NCBI RefSeq assembly: GCF_018617485.1
Contig: NZ_JACSKH010000001.1
Location: 372,001-436,000 of the forward strand
Source of the DNA: Exiguobacterium sp. s124
GTDB lineage: Bacteria > Bacillota > Bacilli > Exiguobacteriales > Exiguobacteriaceae
Direction of reading: 5' to 3'
DNA: 64,000 nucleotides
Part shown: piece after piece, positions 48,787 through 57,266 of the stretch
Position numbering within the stretch: the stretch's first letter is position 1
Layout of the letters: each line of letters opens with the position of its first letter
Program-made: the position numbers and the translations under genes
The notes under the pieces: model-generated
What the model saw: the letters and a program-made list of their open reading frames with translations, nothing else
Databases searched by the model: none
Told to the model about the DNA's origin: nothing

Positions 48787-50634
48787 ATGGTCGAGAAGAA
48801 CTTTTCAAACCAAACATATCGTAAACATCAAGAGAAACTGTTCGAGCTCGTACGCATGCCAATCGTGACTGAAGAGACAGTACAAGAGGCAACCCGATAT
48901 ATGTGTGAGATTGTCGCCGATATGCTAGCGGTCGATACGGTGTCGATTTGGTATTTTGATGCGTCATATCGAGCAATTTCATGCCAAGTCGCCTATTCTC
49001 ATGAATCAGGGACACATTATCCTAAATTGACGGTTCATCGTGAACTCGCCCCGGACTACTTTGATGCGTTGCAGAAGGATCGTGTGCTCGCATTTGAGGA
49101 CGTTCGGAATCATCCATGGGTGAAGGAACTGTACACGGATTATTTCGTAGAAGGACAACGAATCCAATCGATGCTCGATGCTCCAATCTATGCAAACAAT
49201 CGTGTTAAAGGTGTAATTTGTTGTGAGACGTTTTCACCAAGGGAATGGACCTATCTCGAAGAATTGATTGTCAGTACACTGACAGACTTTATCGCGATTC
49301 TCTACTTCCGACTCGACCGACAGGCGGTCGATACACACATTCGTCGTCTAGCCTATATCGATGAATTGACGGGTCTATTAAAAGATACGGGCTTCATCGA
49401 GAAAATGGATGAAGAGCGTCAGCTACAATCGAAACAACTGGGCGCTTTAGTCTATTTAAAAGTCGACGATTTTCGGTCGGTCGAAGATGCGATTGGTATT
49501 GAGAAATCAGATGAAATCGTCCGAGAAGTCGCCAATCGCCTGCGTCGTTATGTAGATGAGTCAAAATTGAGTCGCATGTCGCAGTCAGGATTTGCGATTT
49601 GGTTACCGTATGGGGATCGAATCAAACTGAATGCCGTTGCTGATGAGTTATGTGAGGTGCTCGTGCGTGATCCGTTTCTTGTCGATGAATTAGAAGTCAT
49701 TTTGACGATGAGCGCGTTTATCGCTGTTGAGCAAAAGGACATCACGACGCTTGAAATGGTTCATCGGGCACGAATTGCCGCAAGTGAACGGGCGTTTCAA
49801 CGGGCCGCGATCGTCTTCTATGAAGAAGAAATGGGGACGAAAGCGGCGAACCGATTGATTTTAGAGATGAATTTACGGAGTGGACTCGCAGGAAATGAAT
49901 TCATGTTGTATTATCAACCGAAAATCGATGCGATGACCGGTGCGTTGAGAGGGTTCGAAGGCTTGATGCGCTGGAATCATCCCGAGCGAGGTCTCGTTCC
50001 ACCGCTCGACTTCATCCCGCTCGCCGAATCGACCGGGGTCATCATTGACTTAGAAGAGTGGGTGTTCGTGACGGCATGTCGTCAGCTCAAACGGTGGCAT
50101 GACCGAGGAGAATGGTACTCACTCGCCCTCAACTTGTCGGCACGTCACTTCTTGTCCGAAGGGGTCGTCGAGAAGTTTGCCCAAATCGCCCGTGAAGAAG
50201 GTGTCTGTACGAGCTATTTGACGCTTGAGATCACGGAGAGTGTCGGAATGGAAAATCAGCAGCATGTCATCGACCGTTTCGTCGCGTTCCGTGAAGAAGG
50301 ATTTTCGATTTCAATCGATGACTTCGGGACTGGATTCTCGGCGTTCGTCTACTTGAAACATTATCCGATTCATGAGATTAAAATTGATCGTCAGTTCATC
50401 CAAGTGACCGAGAACGACCCGACCGGAAACGTCATCGTCGAGTCGATTGTCGACCTCGCACGAGGGTTGAATTTAAAGACCGTCTGTGAAGGAATCGAGA
50501 CCATCGAGCAGTGGCACGCGTTACGTGAACTCGGCTGTGACGAGATGCAAGGGTATTACTTCTCTAAACCGTTGCCGCTCGAGGAACTCGAATCGTGGAT
50601 TGATCATTATACGACACAGCAAAGGGATGCCTGA
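48787..50634 (+). CDS. cytoplasmic GAF-GGDEF-EAL protein, predicted c-di-GMP phosphodiesterase
   Basis: A 615-residue soluble protein: GAF-like domain (about 20-185), GGDEF-like domain (about 195-350) and EAL domain (about 365-610). The GGDEF signature has decayed to SQSGF. The EAL domain is complete: GFEGLMRW, NLSARH, EITES, DDFGTG, KIDR, CEGIET and QGYYFSKP. It should therefore degrade c-di-GMP, perhaps gated by a ligand of the GAF domain. GATGAGGTAG precedes the start. It is monocistronic. Confidence 0.9.
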   Translation: MVEKNFSNQTYRKHQEKLFELVRMPIVTEETVQEATRYMCEIVADMLAVDTVSIWYFDASYRAISCQVAYSHESGTHYPKLTVHRELAPDYFDALQKDRVLAFEDVRNHPWVKELYTDYFVEGQRIQSMLDAPIYANNRVKGVICCETFSPREWTYLEELIVSTLTDFIAILYFRLDRQAVDTHIRRLAYIDELTGLLKDTGFIEKMDEERQLQSKQLGALVYLKVDDFRSVEDAIGIEKSDEIVREVANRLRRYVDESKLSRMSQSGFAIWLPYGDRIKLNAVADELCEVLVRDPFLVDELEVILTMSAFIAVEQKDITTLEMVHRARIAASERAFQRAAIVFYEEEMGTKAANRLILEMNLRSGLAGNEFMLYYQPKIDAMTGALRGFEGLMRWNHPERGLVPPLDFIPLAESTGVIIDLEEWVFVTACRQLKRWHDRGEWYSLALNLSARHFLSEGVVEKFAQIAREEGVCTSYLTLEITESVGMENQQHVIDRFVAFREEGFSISIDDFGTGFSAFVYLKHYPIHEIKIDRQFIQVTENDPTGNVIVESIVDLARGLNLKTVCEGIETIEQWHALRELGCDEMQGYYFSKPLPLEELESWIDHYTTQQRDA

Positions 50635-50648
50635 GCGCGTCCCTTTTT
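50621..50648 (+). terminator. terminator after the GAF-GGDEF-EAL gene
   Basis: The stem AAAGGGA-TGC / GCG-TCCCTTT is followed by TTG, overlapping the stop. It is convergent with the histidine kinase gene. Confidence 0.78.
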
Positions 50649-50649
50649 G

Positions 50650-52026
50650 TTATGGTGTGAAGATGATTCGGATGGTCGTCCCTTGTCCTTGACTACTTTC
50701 TACCTTGACCTTCCCACCATGTGCTTCGATGATATCCCGTGAAATCGCCATTCCGAGACCACTCCCACGAGCATCATCCGTGTTCGTTCCCCGATAATAG
50801 CGTTCGAATATATACGGCAATTCGGATTCGGCGATCCCGTTCCCATCATCCTGGATGGTCACGACGTCTTCATCGACCCGAACCGTCACGATGACCGATT
50901 CATCATTATGAAGGAGGGCGTTATATAGGAAGTTGAGCAGGGCGCGTTTCATAAAGTGACGATCGAGTGATACGGTCGCCGCCTCTGTTGCTTCGAATTC
51001 GATGTGGCGATCGCTGAACCGTGGGTCGTTCAACACGTCAATGATGACTTCTCGAACGAATGGCTCGAGGCGTGTCTCTTCTAAAGTAAGCGGGAAGTCG
51101 CCGTGCTGCAGTCGCATCGTCAAGTTGAAATCGTCGAGCAATTCTTTCATATACTTGGCTTGGCGCTCGATCACGTGTACATATTGGTTACGATCCGCTT
51201 CGTCCAACGAATCGTCATCCAACAACTCGGCGTATCCTTGGATCGAGGCAAGCGGTGTCTTCAAATCATGGGACACGTTACTCATCCATTCTTTCCGTCG
51301 ATCATCGAGTTCTTCGCGTTGTCGTTCGTACGTCGTGAGTGTCTCGGAGACCGCATTCAAGTCATGGAAGACAGGACGATAGATGCCGACACGCTTCGGT
51401 TCAGATCGAGAGAAATCTCGTCTCTTCAATTGTTGGATTCGCTCCGTCAATCGATAGACAGGGCGGGTCAATCTAGAACTGAACAAGAGACCGATCAATG
51501 CGGCAACGAGCAAATCGACGACGAGGATCCATAGAAACGCCTTCGACATATAGGAAAGGACCGCCTGTTCATCTAACATGAAGAGCACCCGGCGTTCACT
51601 CGCCTCTGGCACACCGATTAGATAACTGTAGGATTCATATTCTCCAATGAAATAGAGTCGAAGCTCGTCATCCATATATTTATAGATTTGAATCAGTTCA
51701 ATCGGCGAATAGGCATCCGGTAGTCCGCTCGGTGCATCGACTTCACTCACGACCCGGCCCATTTCATCTAAAAAGCGGATGAACGCCCCATACTGCTCGA
51801 GCGCCTCCTGACCTGCTGTTGAGACGACGGGTTCTCCATCTTCAAGTGATAAGTACGTGCTGAAGTTACGGGTAAAGGTTTCCCCAGAGTTGCTTTCCAC
51901 ATCGTCGAGTCCTGTTCGGTCATTGATGAGAAGTCCAAATAGAATGGCGATGTTCAGAAAGACGACAATGGCGACAATCAATACAATCGACAATAAATAG
52001 CGACCGGTCAGTTTCCATTTCATCAT
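50650..52026 (-). CDS. yxdK: sensor histidine kinase, YxdK position
   Basis: A 458-residue membrane kinase: helices at about 10-33 and 162-183 enclose a 130-residue extracytoplasmic sensor, followed by HAMP (about 184-235), HisKA with H253 (SNVSHDLKTP) and HATPase (NALLHND, DDGNGI, GSGLGMA). The large external domain differs from the tiny one of BceS-type kinases, although the neighbouring ABC transporter is Bce-like. It overlaps nothing; the regulator gene lies 9 bases upstream. AAGGAG precedes the start. Confidence 0.88.
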   Translation of the reverse strand: MMKWKLTGRYLLSIVLIVAIVVFLNIAILFGLLINDRTGLDDVESNSGETFTRNFSTYLSLEDGEPVVSTAGQEALEQYGAFIRFLDEMGRVVSEVDAPSGLPDAYSPIELIQIYKYMDDELRLYFIGEYESYSYLIGVPEASERRVLFMLDEQAVLSYMSKAFLWILVVDLLVAALIGLLFSSRLTRPVYRLTERIQQLKRRDFSRSEPKRVGIYRPVFHDLNAVSETLTTYERQREELDDRRKEWMSNVSHDLKTPLASIQGYAELLDDDSLDEADRNQYVHVIERQAKYMKELLDDFNLTMRLQHGDFPLTLEETRLEPFVREVIIDVLNDPRFSDRHIEFEATEAATVSLDRHFMKRALLNFLYNALLHNDESVIVTVRVDEDVVTIQDDGNGIAESELPYIFERYYRGTNTDDARGSGLGMAISRDIIEAHGGKVKVESSQGQGTTIRIIFTP

Positions 52027-52035
52027 AAACGCTCC

Positions 52036-52725
52036 TTATACCGTCAACCGGTAACCGAGACCTTTGACCGTCTTGATATAGGTCGGGGCAGAAGGATTCG
52101 GCTCGATTTTTTCTCGCAAACGCCGGATATGGACCATGACCGTGTTATCCGAACCAAAGAATGATTCGCCCCATACTTGGGTGAATAATGTCTCTTTGCT
52201 GAGAATCCGATTCGGATTTCGTAAAAAGCAGGCGAGGAGACCGACTTCCTTCGCCGTCAATTCCAATCGCTCTCCGTTCACATATACTTCTGTCTCATCT
52301 TCATTCATTTGGAACGGTCCGATGGTCGTCGTCTCGGGCATCGGTGCTTCCATCATCGATACTCGACGAAGTTGCGCTTTGACGCGGAAAGCGACTTCTT
52401 TTGGACTGAACGGCTTCGTGATGTAGTCATCCCCGCCAATAGCAAGACCGAGCAATTTATCGACCTCTTCCGATTTGGCAGATAGAAAGAGAATGGGGAT
52501 ATTCGAGTGCGCTCGCATCTGTTGGCAGAGTTGATAGCCTTCTCCGTCCGGTAGCATGACGTCCAAAATGGCCAAATGTGGGTGGAACGTCTCGAACACG
52601 TCAAACCCTTCCTTCAACGTGTGGGCAGTTCGAATCTCTTTAAATCCCTCTTTCTCAAGTGCACGTTGAATCAACGTACACAAGTCTTGTTCATCATCCA
52701 CGATGAGAATCCGTGGTTGTTCCAT
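52036..52725 (-). CDS. yxdJ: OmpR-family response regulator, YxdJ-like
   Basis: A 229-residue DNA-binding regulator: receiver domain with DD (10-11), phospho-Asp D55 (LAILDVMLPD) and K near 105, then a winged-helix domain (LTAKEVGLLACFLRNPN, GSDNTVMVHIRRLREKI). I start at 52725, 8 bases after GGGAGGTG, rather than two codons upstream. It is the first gene of the kinase operon and diverges from the ABC genes it probably controls through the TGTAAGG repeats. Confidence 0.9.
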   Translation of the reverse strand: MEQPRILIVDDEQDLCTLIQRALEKEGFKEIRTAHTLKEGFDVFETFHPHLAILDVMLPDGEGYQLCQQMRAHSNIPILFLSAKSEEVDKLLGLAIGGDDYITKPFSPKEVAFRVKAQLRRVSMMEAPMPETTTIGPFQMNEDETEVYVNGERLELTAKEVGLLACFLRNPNRILSKETLFTQVWGESFFGSDNTVMVHIRRLREKIEPNPSAPTYIKTVKGLGYRLTV

Positions 52726-52753
52726 CGTCATCACCTCCCTCATAAGGATATCA

Positions 52754-52812
52754 TGTAAGGATTTTGTAAGGTACGCGTGAGTTGAAGTTAAGACAGGGGG
52801 CGTAATGTAAGG
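52754..52812. promoter_or_regulatory. TGTAAGG direct repeats, probable response-regulator site
   Basis: TGTAAGG occurs at 52754-52760 and 52765-52771, exactly 11 bp apart (one helix turn), and again at 52806-52812. Tandem repeats on one helix face are the usual target of OmpR-type dimers. They lie in the 107-base divergent region between the regulator and the ABC genes. Confidence 0.6.
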
Positions 52813-52832
52813 GACAGAAAGAGGTGCTGAAC

Positions 52833-53594
52833 ATGGAAACTTTATTACAAGTGAAATCGATTCAAAAGACATATGGAAAAGGAAATACGACGTTTCGGGC
52901 GCTCGATGACGTCTCGTTCACAATCGAACACGGTGAATTCGTCGGAATCATGGGACCATCCGGGGCCGGGAAGTCGACGTTACTGAACGTCCTCGCGACA
53001 ATCGATACGCCAACGTCCGGTGAGATTTTAGTCGAGGAGGACGACATCGCGTCGATGGATGAGGAGGCGCTCGCCGATTTTCGTCGCGACCATCTCGGCT
53101 TCATCTTCCAGGACTATAACTTGCTCGACTCATTGACGGTACGGGAAAACATATTGCTCCCGCTCGCCGTCTCGAAGACACCGGTCCATGAGACACGGGA
53201 GAAAGTCGAACGGTTGGCGAAGCGGTTTGGGCTTGAAGGAATTCTTAACCAATATCCGTACCAAATCTCAGGAGGGCAGAAACAACGGACAGCTGTTTGT
53301 CGTGCCTTGATTTCGGACCCAAAACTCATCTTCGCCGATGAACCGACCGGCGCGCTCGACTCGAAGTCAGCGACGGACTTGTTGGATACGCTCGCACGGT
53401 TGAACGAGGCCGAGACGACGATCATGATGGTGACGCATGACGCCTTCGCGGCAAGCTTCTGTCGCCGAGTCCTCTATATTCAGGACGGACGTTTGAATAA
53501 AGAACTCATTCGGGGCAACGCCTCGCGGGATGCGTTCTATCAATCGATTCTCGAGGAACTGGCGAAAGGCGGTGCGGTCGATGACGCTATTTGA
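52833..53594 (+). CDS. yxdL: ABC transporter ATPase, BceA/YxdL-like
   Basis: A 253-residue ATPase of the antimicrobial-peptide/cell-wall-stress class. Walker A is GPSGAGKST, the Q-loop is FQDYNLLD, the signature is ISGGQKQR and Walker B is LIFADEP, with H-loop VTHD. AAAGAGGTG precedes ATG 52833. It overlaps the permease gene by 14 bases. By analogy with BceAB/YxdLM it works in peptide sensing or detoxification. Confidence 0.92.
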   Translation: METLLQVKSIQKTYGKGNTTFRALDDVSFTIEHGEFVGIMGPSGAGKSTLLNVLATIDTPTSGEILVEEDDIASMDEEALADFRRDHLGFIFQDYNLLDSLTVRENILLPLAVSKTPVHETREKVERLAKRFGLEGILNQYPYQISGGQKQRTAVCRALISDPKLIFADEPTGALDSKSATDLLDTLARLNEAETTIMMVTHDAFAASFCRRVLYIQDGRLNKELIRGNASRDAFYQSILEELAKGGAVDDAI

Positions 53595-55413
53595 ACTTGC
53601 GAAGAAGAACGTCGCGCGTAATTTATCGCGATATGCGCTCTACGTCGGGACGACCATTTTCTCGATTGTCATTTATTTCACGTTCGCTACGCTCAAACAT
53701 AGTCATGAGATTAGCGCGCTCGCGGAGACATCGAAAAAGATTAGCGGACTGATGAGTACGTCGACGTTCATTCTGATGCTGTTCGTTGCGCTCTTCATCG
53801 CCTATTCGAATGCCTTCTTTTTGAGAGGGCGTAAGCGGGAGGTCGGGCTCTACTCGCTACTCGGGGTCCGGAAGAAACAAATCGGCCTGCTGCTCTTGTT
53901 TGAGAACATCGTCATCGGAGCCGTGTCCTTGGTCGTCGGGATCATCTTGGGGCTATTCGGGTCGAATGCGCTGTTACAGCTGTTGCTGCGTTTGATGGAC
54001 AGTAACTTAGACATCGGCTTCGCCTTTTCAGGGTCGGCATTCATCGAGACGTTCCTCGTCTTTCTCGTGATCTTCCTTTTTACTTCATTTCAAGGGTACC
54101 GGGTCATTTATCGCTTTAAGTTGATTGACTTGTTCCATGCGGACAAGAGCGGAGAAGGTGTCCCAACGGCGAAAGGCTGGGTCGCTTTCGTAGGCGTCCT
54201 GACGATTGGTGTGGCGTATTGGCTCGCGCTCCAGGATTTGATGACGTCCTCCCTTTGGAGAACGCTCGGCCTCGCGATGCCGCTTCTCATCATCGGATTG
54301 AGCGTCATCGGTTCGGCGCTCCTCTTCCATAGTGTGTTGATTTTTGCGCTGACGTGGCTGAAAAAGAATGAGCGTTGGTCGTGGAAGCGTCTCAACCTGT
54401 TGACGACATCGCAACTCCTTTATCGCATCCGCGGGAACGCCAAGACGCTCACGTTGATTAGTATCATCAGTGCGACGGCGATCACAGCGGGTGGTGCCAT
54501 CTTCAGTGTGTATTATTATGCGGAAGAGAATGTGTCCTCGTATACACCGTATACGTACGCCTGGAAAGATGAGGCGGTCGAGGTGGAGGGTGCTACATTT
54601 GAATCAAGCGTTGAACAGAAGACGATTCGAATGGAAGCAGAATATGGGGAGCGCGAACTCGGGGTCATCGATGCATCGACGTATCGTCATCTTCTCAAAG
54701 GTCTCGGTCAGGGAGAACCAGAACCGTTCCCACAGGACGAGGTGCTATCGGTCGATCCGTTCTATGACGAGCGTTATTCCGAAGAAATCGAATCGGTCGA
54801 GCTTTCAGGTGATACGTTTGATGTTTCGACCCGGGTCGAAGCATCTCCACTCAACGTCATGACGTTTGGTGGAACGTTCCTTGTCGTCGCAGACGATGTG
54901 TTCAAGACGATGCCCGAGCCGAGCGAGAGGTATCACGTCGCACTCACGGAATCATTCAAAGATCAGCGCGATCAGTCTGACCGTCTATCAGAACTTGGGC
55001 TCGATTCATTCTCGAGTGCACCGGACGTATATGAAGAGACGATGGCGATGAACGGGGCACTCCTCTTCGTAGGAACATTCCTCGGTCTCGTCTTCCTTGT
55101 CGCGACAGGCAGCGTCATCTACTTCAAGACGATGACGGAAGCGGAGGATGACCGGGCGAAGTATGCGATTTTACAGAAAATCGGGATATCTGATCGAGAC
55201 GTGCGACGTACAGTCCGTCAACAGATTGTCGTCGTCTTTCTTGCGCCGTTCGCACTTGGGATTTTGCACGCGACGGTCGCACTCATTGCCTTTTCAAACT
55301 TGTTGAATATGAATTTCACGGTGCCTGTTCTCGTGTGGATGGGTGTCTATACCGCAATCTATGCGGTTTATTACGGAGTAACGGTTCGTCGTTTTATGAC
55401 GGCGATTCGATAA
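53581..55413 (+). CDS. yxdM: ABC transporter permease, BceB/YxdM-like
   Basis: A 610-residue FtsX-type permease with about ten helices. A large external domain of roughly 200 residues lies between helices 7 and 8 (about residues 320-490), the mark of BceB-type proteins that handle antimicrobial peptides. ATG 53581 lies within the end of the ATPase gene, with AAAGGCGG upstream. Its peptide ligand is not predictable. Confidence 0.9.
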   Translation: MTLFELAKKNVARNLSRYALYVGTTIFSIVIYFTFATLKHSHEISALAETSKKISGLMSTSTFILMLFVALFIAYSNAFFLRGRKREVGLYSLLGVRKKQIGLLLLFENIVIGAVSLVVGIILGLFGSNALLQLLLRLMDSNLDIGFAFSGSAFIETFLVFLVIFLFTSFQGYRVIYRFKLIDLFHADKSGEGVPTAKGWVAFVGVLTIGVAYWLALQDLMTSSLWRTLGLAMPLLIIGLSVIGSALLFHSVLIFALTWLKKNERWSWKRLNLLTTSQLLYRIRGNAKTLTLISIISATAITAGGAIFSVYYYAEENVSSYTPYTYAWKDEAVEVEGATFESSVEQKTIRMEAEYGERELGVIDASTYRHLLKGLGQGEPEPFPQDEVLSVDPFYDERYSEEIESVELSGDTFDVSTRVEASPLNVMTFGGTFLVVADDVFKTMPEPSERYHVALTESFKDQRDQSDRLSELGLDSFSSAPDVYEETMAMNGALLFVGTFLGLVFLVATGSVIYFKTMTEAEDDRAKYAILQKIGISDRDVRRTVRQQIVVVFLAPFALGILHATVALIAFSNLLNMNFTVPVLVWMGVYTAIYAVYYGVTVRRFMTAIR

Positions 55414-55426
55414 GGAGCGAAAACAT

Positions 55427-55768
55427 ATGAAGAAATGGATTGGAATAGCAGTTCTTGGCATTCTGCTCGCCGCAGGTTTGCTGCAAGTGGATTGGAATCG
55501 ATTTGGGAAAGACACCTTGTTTGTGGAAGTTCAAGAGGCGAGCGATGTGGAAGAGACGACGCTTGAAAATGGTGAGGTGATGAAACGATACGTGTACGCG
55601 CAAACCGCATTCACGTCAGACGGTGAGTCGAAGCAAGTCACGTTTACCGCAGGAAAAGAACTTCAAGAAGGCGCGTACTTGCGCTTATACGTCAAAGACG
55701 GGGACACCGTCACATCGTATGACGAGGTGTCCCGTGAGGACATCCCGCGCCAAGTCATTCAAAAATAA
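55427..55768 (+). CDS. yxeA: YxeA-like exported small protein
   Basis: A 113-residue protein with an N-terminal signal or anchor (4-20) and a short exported domain with the YxeA pattern (KRYVYAQTAF, KQVTFTAGKEL, AYLRLYVKDG, SYDEV). In B. subtilis yxeA follows yxdLM, which supports the assignment. The role is unknown. AAGGAGCG precedes ATG 55427. Confidence 0.82.
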   Translation: MKKWIGIAVLGILLAAGLLQVDWNRFGKDTLFVEVQEASDVEETTLENGEVMKRYVYAQTAFTSDGESKQVTFTAGKELQEGAYLRLYVKDGDTVTSYDEVSREDIPRQVIQK

Positions 55769-55772
55769 CCTA

Positions 55773-55814
55773 AAAAAACCATTCGTCATGAGCATCATGG
55801 CGGATGGTTTTTTG
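55773..55814. terminator. bidirectional terminator
   Basis: A 17-bp stem (two or three G-U pairs) with a 3-base loop has A and T runs on both sides. It serves yxeA and the convergent MerR-like gene. Confidence 0.9.
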
Positions 55815-55819
55815 CCTGC

Positions 55820-56263
55820 TCAGACGACAGGAGCTTCGTTAGTGTTCAGTTCGAGTTGTAGTATGTACGTCAATTCAAGATGCGCCAATTCCGAGAAATT
55901 TGTTTTTTTGACATGTGTCCGTGGACGCAATCCGCATTCTAATGCGATGTCGACAATGGTACGAATCTGATTTTCCGTATAGAATCGCTTCCGGCCGAAC
56001 GTGAATGGGGTAGGTGGCAACACGCCATCTGTCTCCCATTTGATCAACTGTTGTTGGCTGCGCGGAATGCCGGCCACACTGAAGGCGCGGCTCAATTCTT
56101 TGAGCGGATAGACAATCAAGTGTTGCTCTTTATACGAGATTGGTTTTCCTTGTTCCGGTCGGTATGTATCCCATTCGGTGGCTGAAAACGTCAGGTCGGC
56201 CTGGTCGAAGTCGTGTTGAGCGGAAGGAATAGAAGTAGTACGTGCGAGGTCTAGGCTGTTCAT
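55820..56263 (-). CDS. MerR-like winged-helix DNA-binding protein
   Basis: A 147-residue soluble protein. Residues 60-125 form a MerR-like helix-turn-helix (GIPRSQQQLIKWETDGVLPP, then GRKRFYTENQIRTI); the N- and C-terminal parts match no family that I know. I start at 56263, 7 bases after GAAGGAG; an upstream TTG frame is unlikely. It diverges from the small-protein operon, and two copies of a dyad-containing motif lie between them, so it may regulate that operon and itself. Confidence 0.65.
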   Translation of the reverse strand: MNSLDLARTTSIPSAQHDFDQADLTFSATEWDTYRPEQGKPISYKEQHLIVYPLKELSRAFSVAGIPRSQQQLIKWETDGVLPPTPFTFGRKRFYTENQIRTIVDIALECGLRPRTHVKKTNFSELAHLELTYILQLELNTNEAPVV

Positions 56264-56377
56264 ATGATGGATCTCCTTCTTCAAGACTGACTGGTCATTT
56301 CAAAATGTCTTCTTACGTATCGTACCCCATTTACAAGATTTTAACTTACAGTTTTTTCAAAGTGGGGAAATGATTCA

Positions 56378-56392
56378 TGGGACTTTTGTCGT
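56378..56392 (+). repeat. 15-bp motif, copy 1, in divergent region
   Basis: TGGGACTTTTGTCGT occurs here and, identically, at 56494-56508. The core GAC-TTTT-GTC is an inverted repeat. The divergent gap (56264-56581, 318 bases) is A/T-rich and otherwise holds no gene. A 14/17 match also lies near 43100. Confidence 0.65.
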
Positions 56393-56493
56393 AATTTTGA
56401 ACGATGTCTGTCGAACATTAAGATACCCTAATTGGTATCAAAACTCAAGTATAGCAGTAAAAATTTGAAAAATGATTAAAAATTCAGACAATC

Positions 56494-56508
56494 TGGGACT
56501 TTTGTCGT
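56494..56508 (+). repeat. 15-bp motif, copy 2, before the small-protein operon
   Basis: Identical to the copy at 56378-56392, 116 bases away, and 74 bases before the first ATG of the operon. It could be an operator for the MerR-like protein or the -35 element of a dedicated sigma factor. Confidence 0.65.
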
Positions 56509-56581
56509 TAAGGTGCTCTAAAAAATAGATTGAGCATATTCATCCGATGAACGGTTAATAAGGGCGAAGGAGGTGAGACAG

Positions 56582-56791
56582 ATGGCAACTTATGAAGAAG
56601 TGGCGACGATGTTTTATTTAGACACACGCCGACTCGTGGATGGGAAAGAGAAGAAACAGCTCGTCCGATACGGACCGCTCGGCAGTCAGATGGATGAGAC
56701 GTTGATGCGGCAGTTCGGAGATTTACTGGCGGCACTCATCGATGTCGAATCCGTCAATTACGTCGTAGCCCAAGAATTCATCGTGTATTAA
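56582..56791 (+). CDS. small protein, DUF1659-like (69 residues)
   Basis: A 69-residue soluble protein resembling the fourth member of the operon (57028): both have a basic stretch, R-[FY]-G-P, then a D-x(4)-[MV]-x(2)-F-G-x-L-L helix and a short beta end. The match to DUF1659 is weak and from memory. AAGGAGGTG lies 6 bases before the ATG, a very strong site. First gene of the operon. Confidence 0.72.
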   Translation: MATYEEVATMFYLDTRRLVDGKEKKQLVRYGPLGSQMDETLMRQFGDLLAALIDVESVNYVVAQEFIVY

Positions 56792-56803
56792 CACGGAGGA
56801 CTT

Positions 56804-56863
56804 ATGCAGAACCTCACTCGTATCGGCACCGACATTCGGCAGGATGAGCGGGTGGTCACATGA
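56804..56863 (+). CDS. 19-residue micro-ORF coupled to yvrJ
   Basis: An open frame of 19 codons with ACGGAGGA 5 bases before its ATG. Its TGA overlaps the next ATG as ATGA. The product begins MQNLTRIGTD and is hydrophilic. It may be a true peptide or a device to load ribosomes on yvrJ, which lacks a good ribosome site. Confidence 0.5.
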   Translation: MQNLTRIGTDIRQDERVVT

Positions 56864-57000
56864 GTTGGCCCGAACTCATCTCGAATCTCGGGTTCCCGAT
56901 CGTCGTTTCGCTCTATTTGCTTCATCGAATTGAGACGAAGCTCGATCGGATGATCCAGCTCCTCGAGCGAATGGATGATTCGACCTTATCAGAAACCTAA
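56860..57000 (+). CDS. yvrJ: YvrJ-family membrane peptide (46 residues)
   Basis: A 46-residue peptide with one membrane helix (NLGFPIVVSLYLLHRI) and an amphipathic charged tail (ETKLDRMIQLLERM), the exact layout of the YvrJ family. It begins in the overlap with the micro-ORF. In B. subtilis yvrJ belongs to the SigO/RsoA regulon; no such sigma gene is in this window. Function unknown. Confidence 0.8.
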   Translation: MSWPELISNLGFPIVVSLYLLHRIETKLDRMIQLLERMDDSTLSET

Positions 57001-57027
57001 TCCCTCATTGAAAGGAGCCATCCCCCT

Positions 57028-57240
57028 ATGGCTGTCTTAACGGAAAAGAAAGCAACACTCGTCTTGACGACACACCACGATCTTGAAACGGCAAAACCAA
57101 CGAAAAAAGCACAACGGTTCGGTCCAGTTCGTGCCGATCTAACAGCCGACGTAGTGAACACGTTCGGTCGTCTCTTAATCGATTTAGTGATTCAAGAAGA
57201 CGCAGACCTCGGTATCATCCGCGAATACGATTTAGTCTAA
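57028..57240 (+). CDS. small protein, DUF1659-like (70 residues)
   Basis: A 70-residue soluble protein related to the 56582 product by pattern (KKAQRFGPVRADLTADVV, FGRLLIDLV). AAAGGAG precedes the ATG. It probably arose by duplication with that gene; the intervening YvrJ gene separates them. Function unknown. Confidence 0.75.
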   Translation: MAVLTEKKATLVLTTHHDLETAKPTKKAQRFGPVRADLTADVVNTFGRLLIDLVIQEDADLGIIREYDLV

Positions 57241-57266
57241 CCCATACCCTAAGGAGGAAATAAACC

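Noticed and set aside
43881-50634. GGDEF domains of the two GGDEF-EAL proteins considered as diguanylate cyclases
   Set aside because: The signature residues needed for catalysis are absent in both (YRDDMF and SQSGF).
50650-55413. Classical BceRS-BceAB bacitracin module
   Set aside because: The kinase has a large external sensor and yxeA follows the permease, so the YxdJK-YxdLM-YxeA type fits better.
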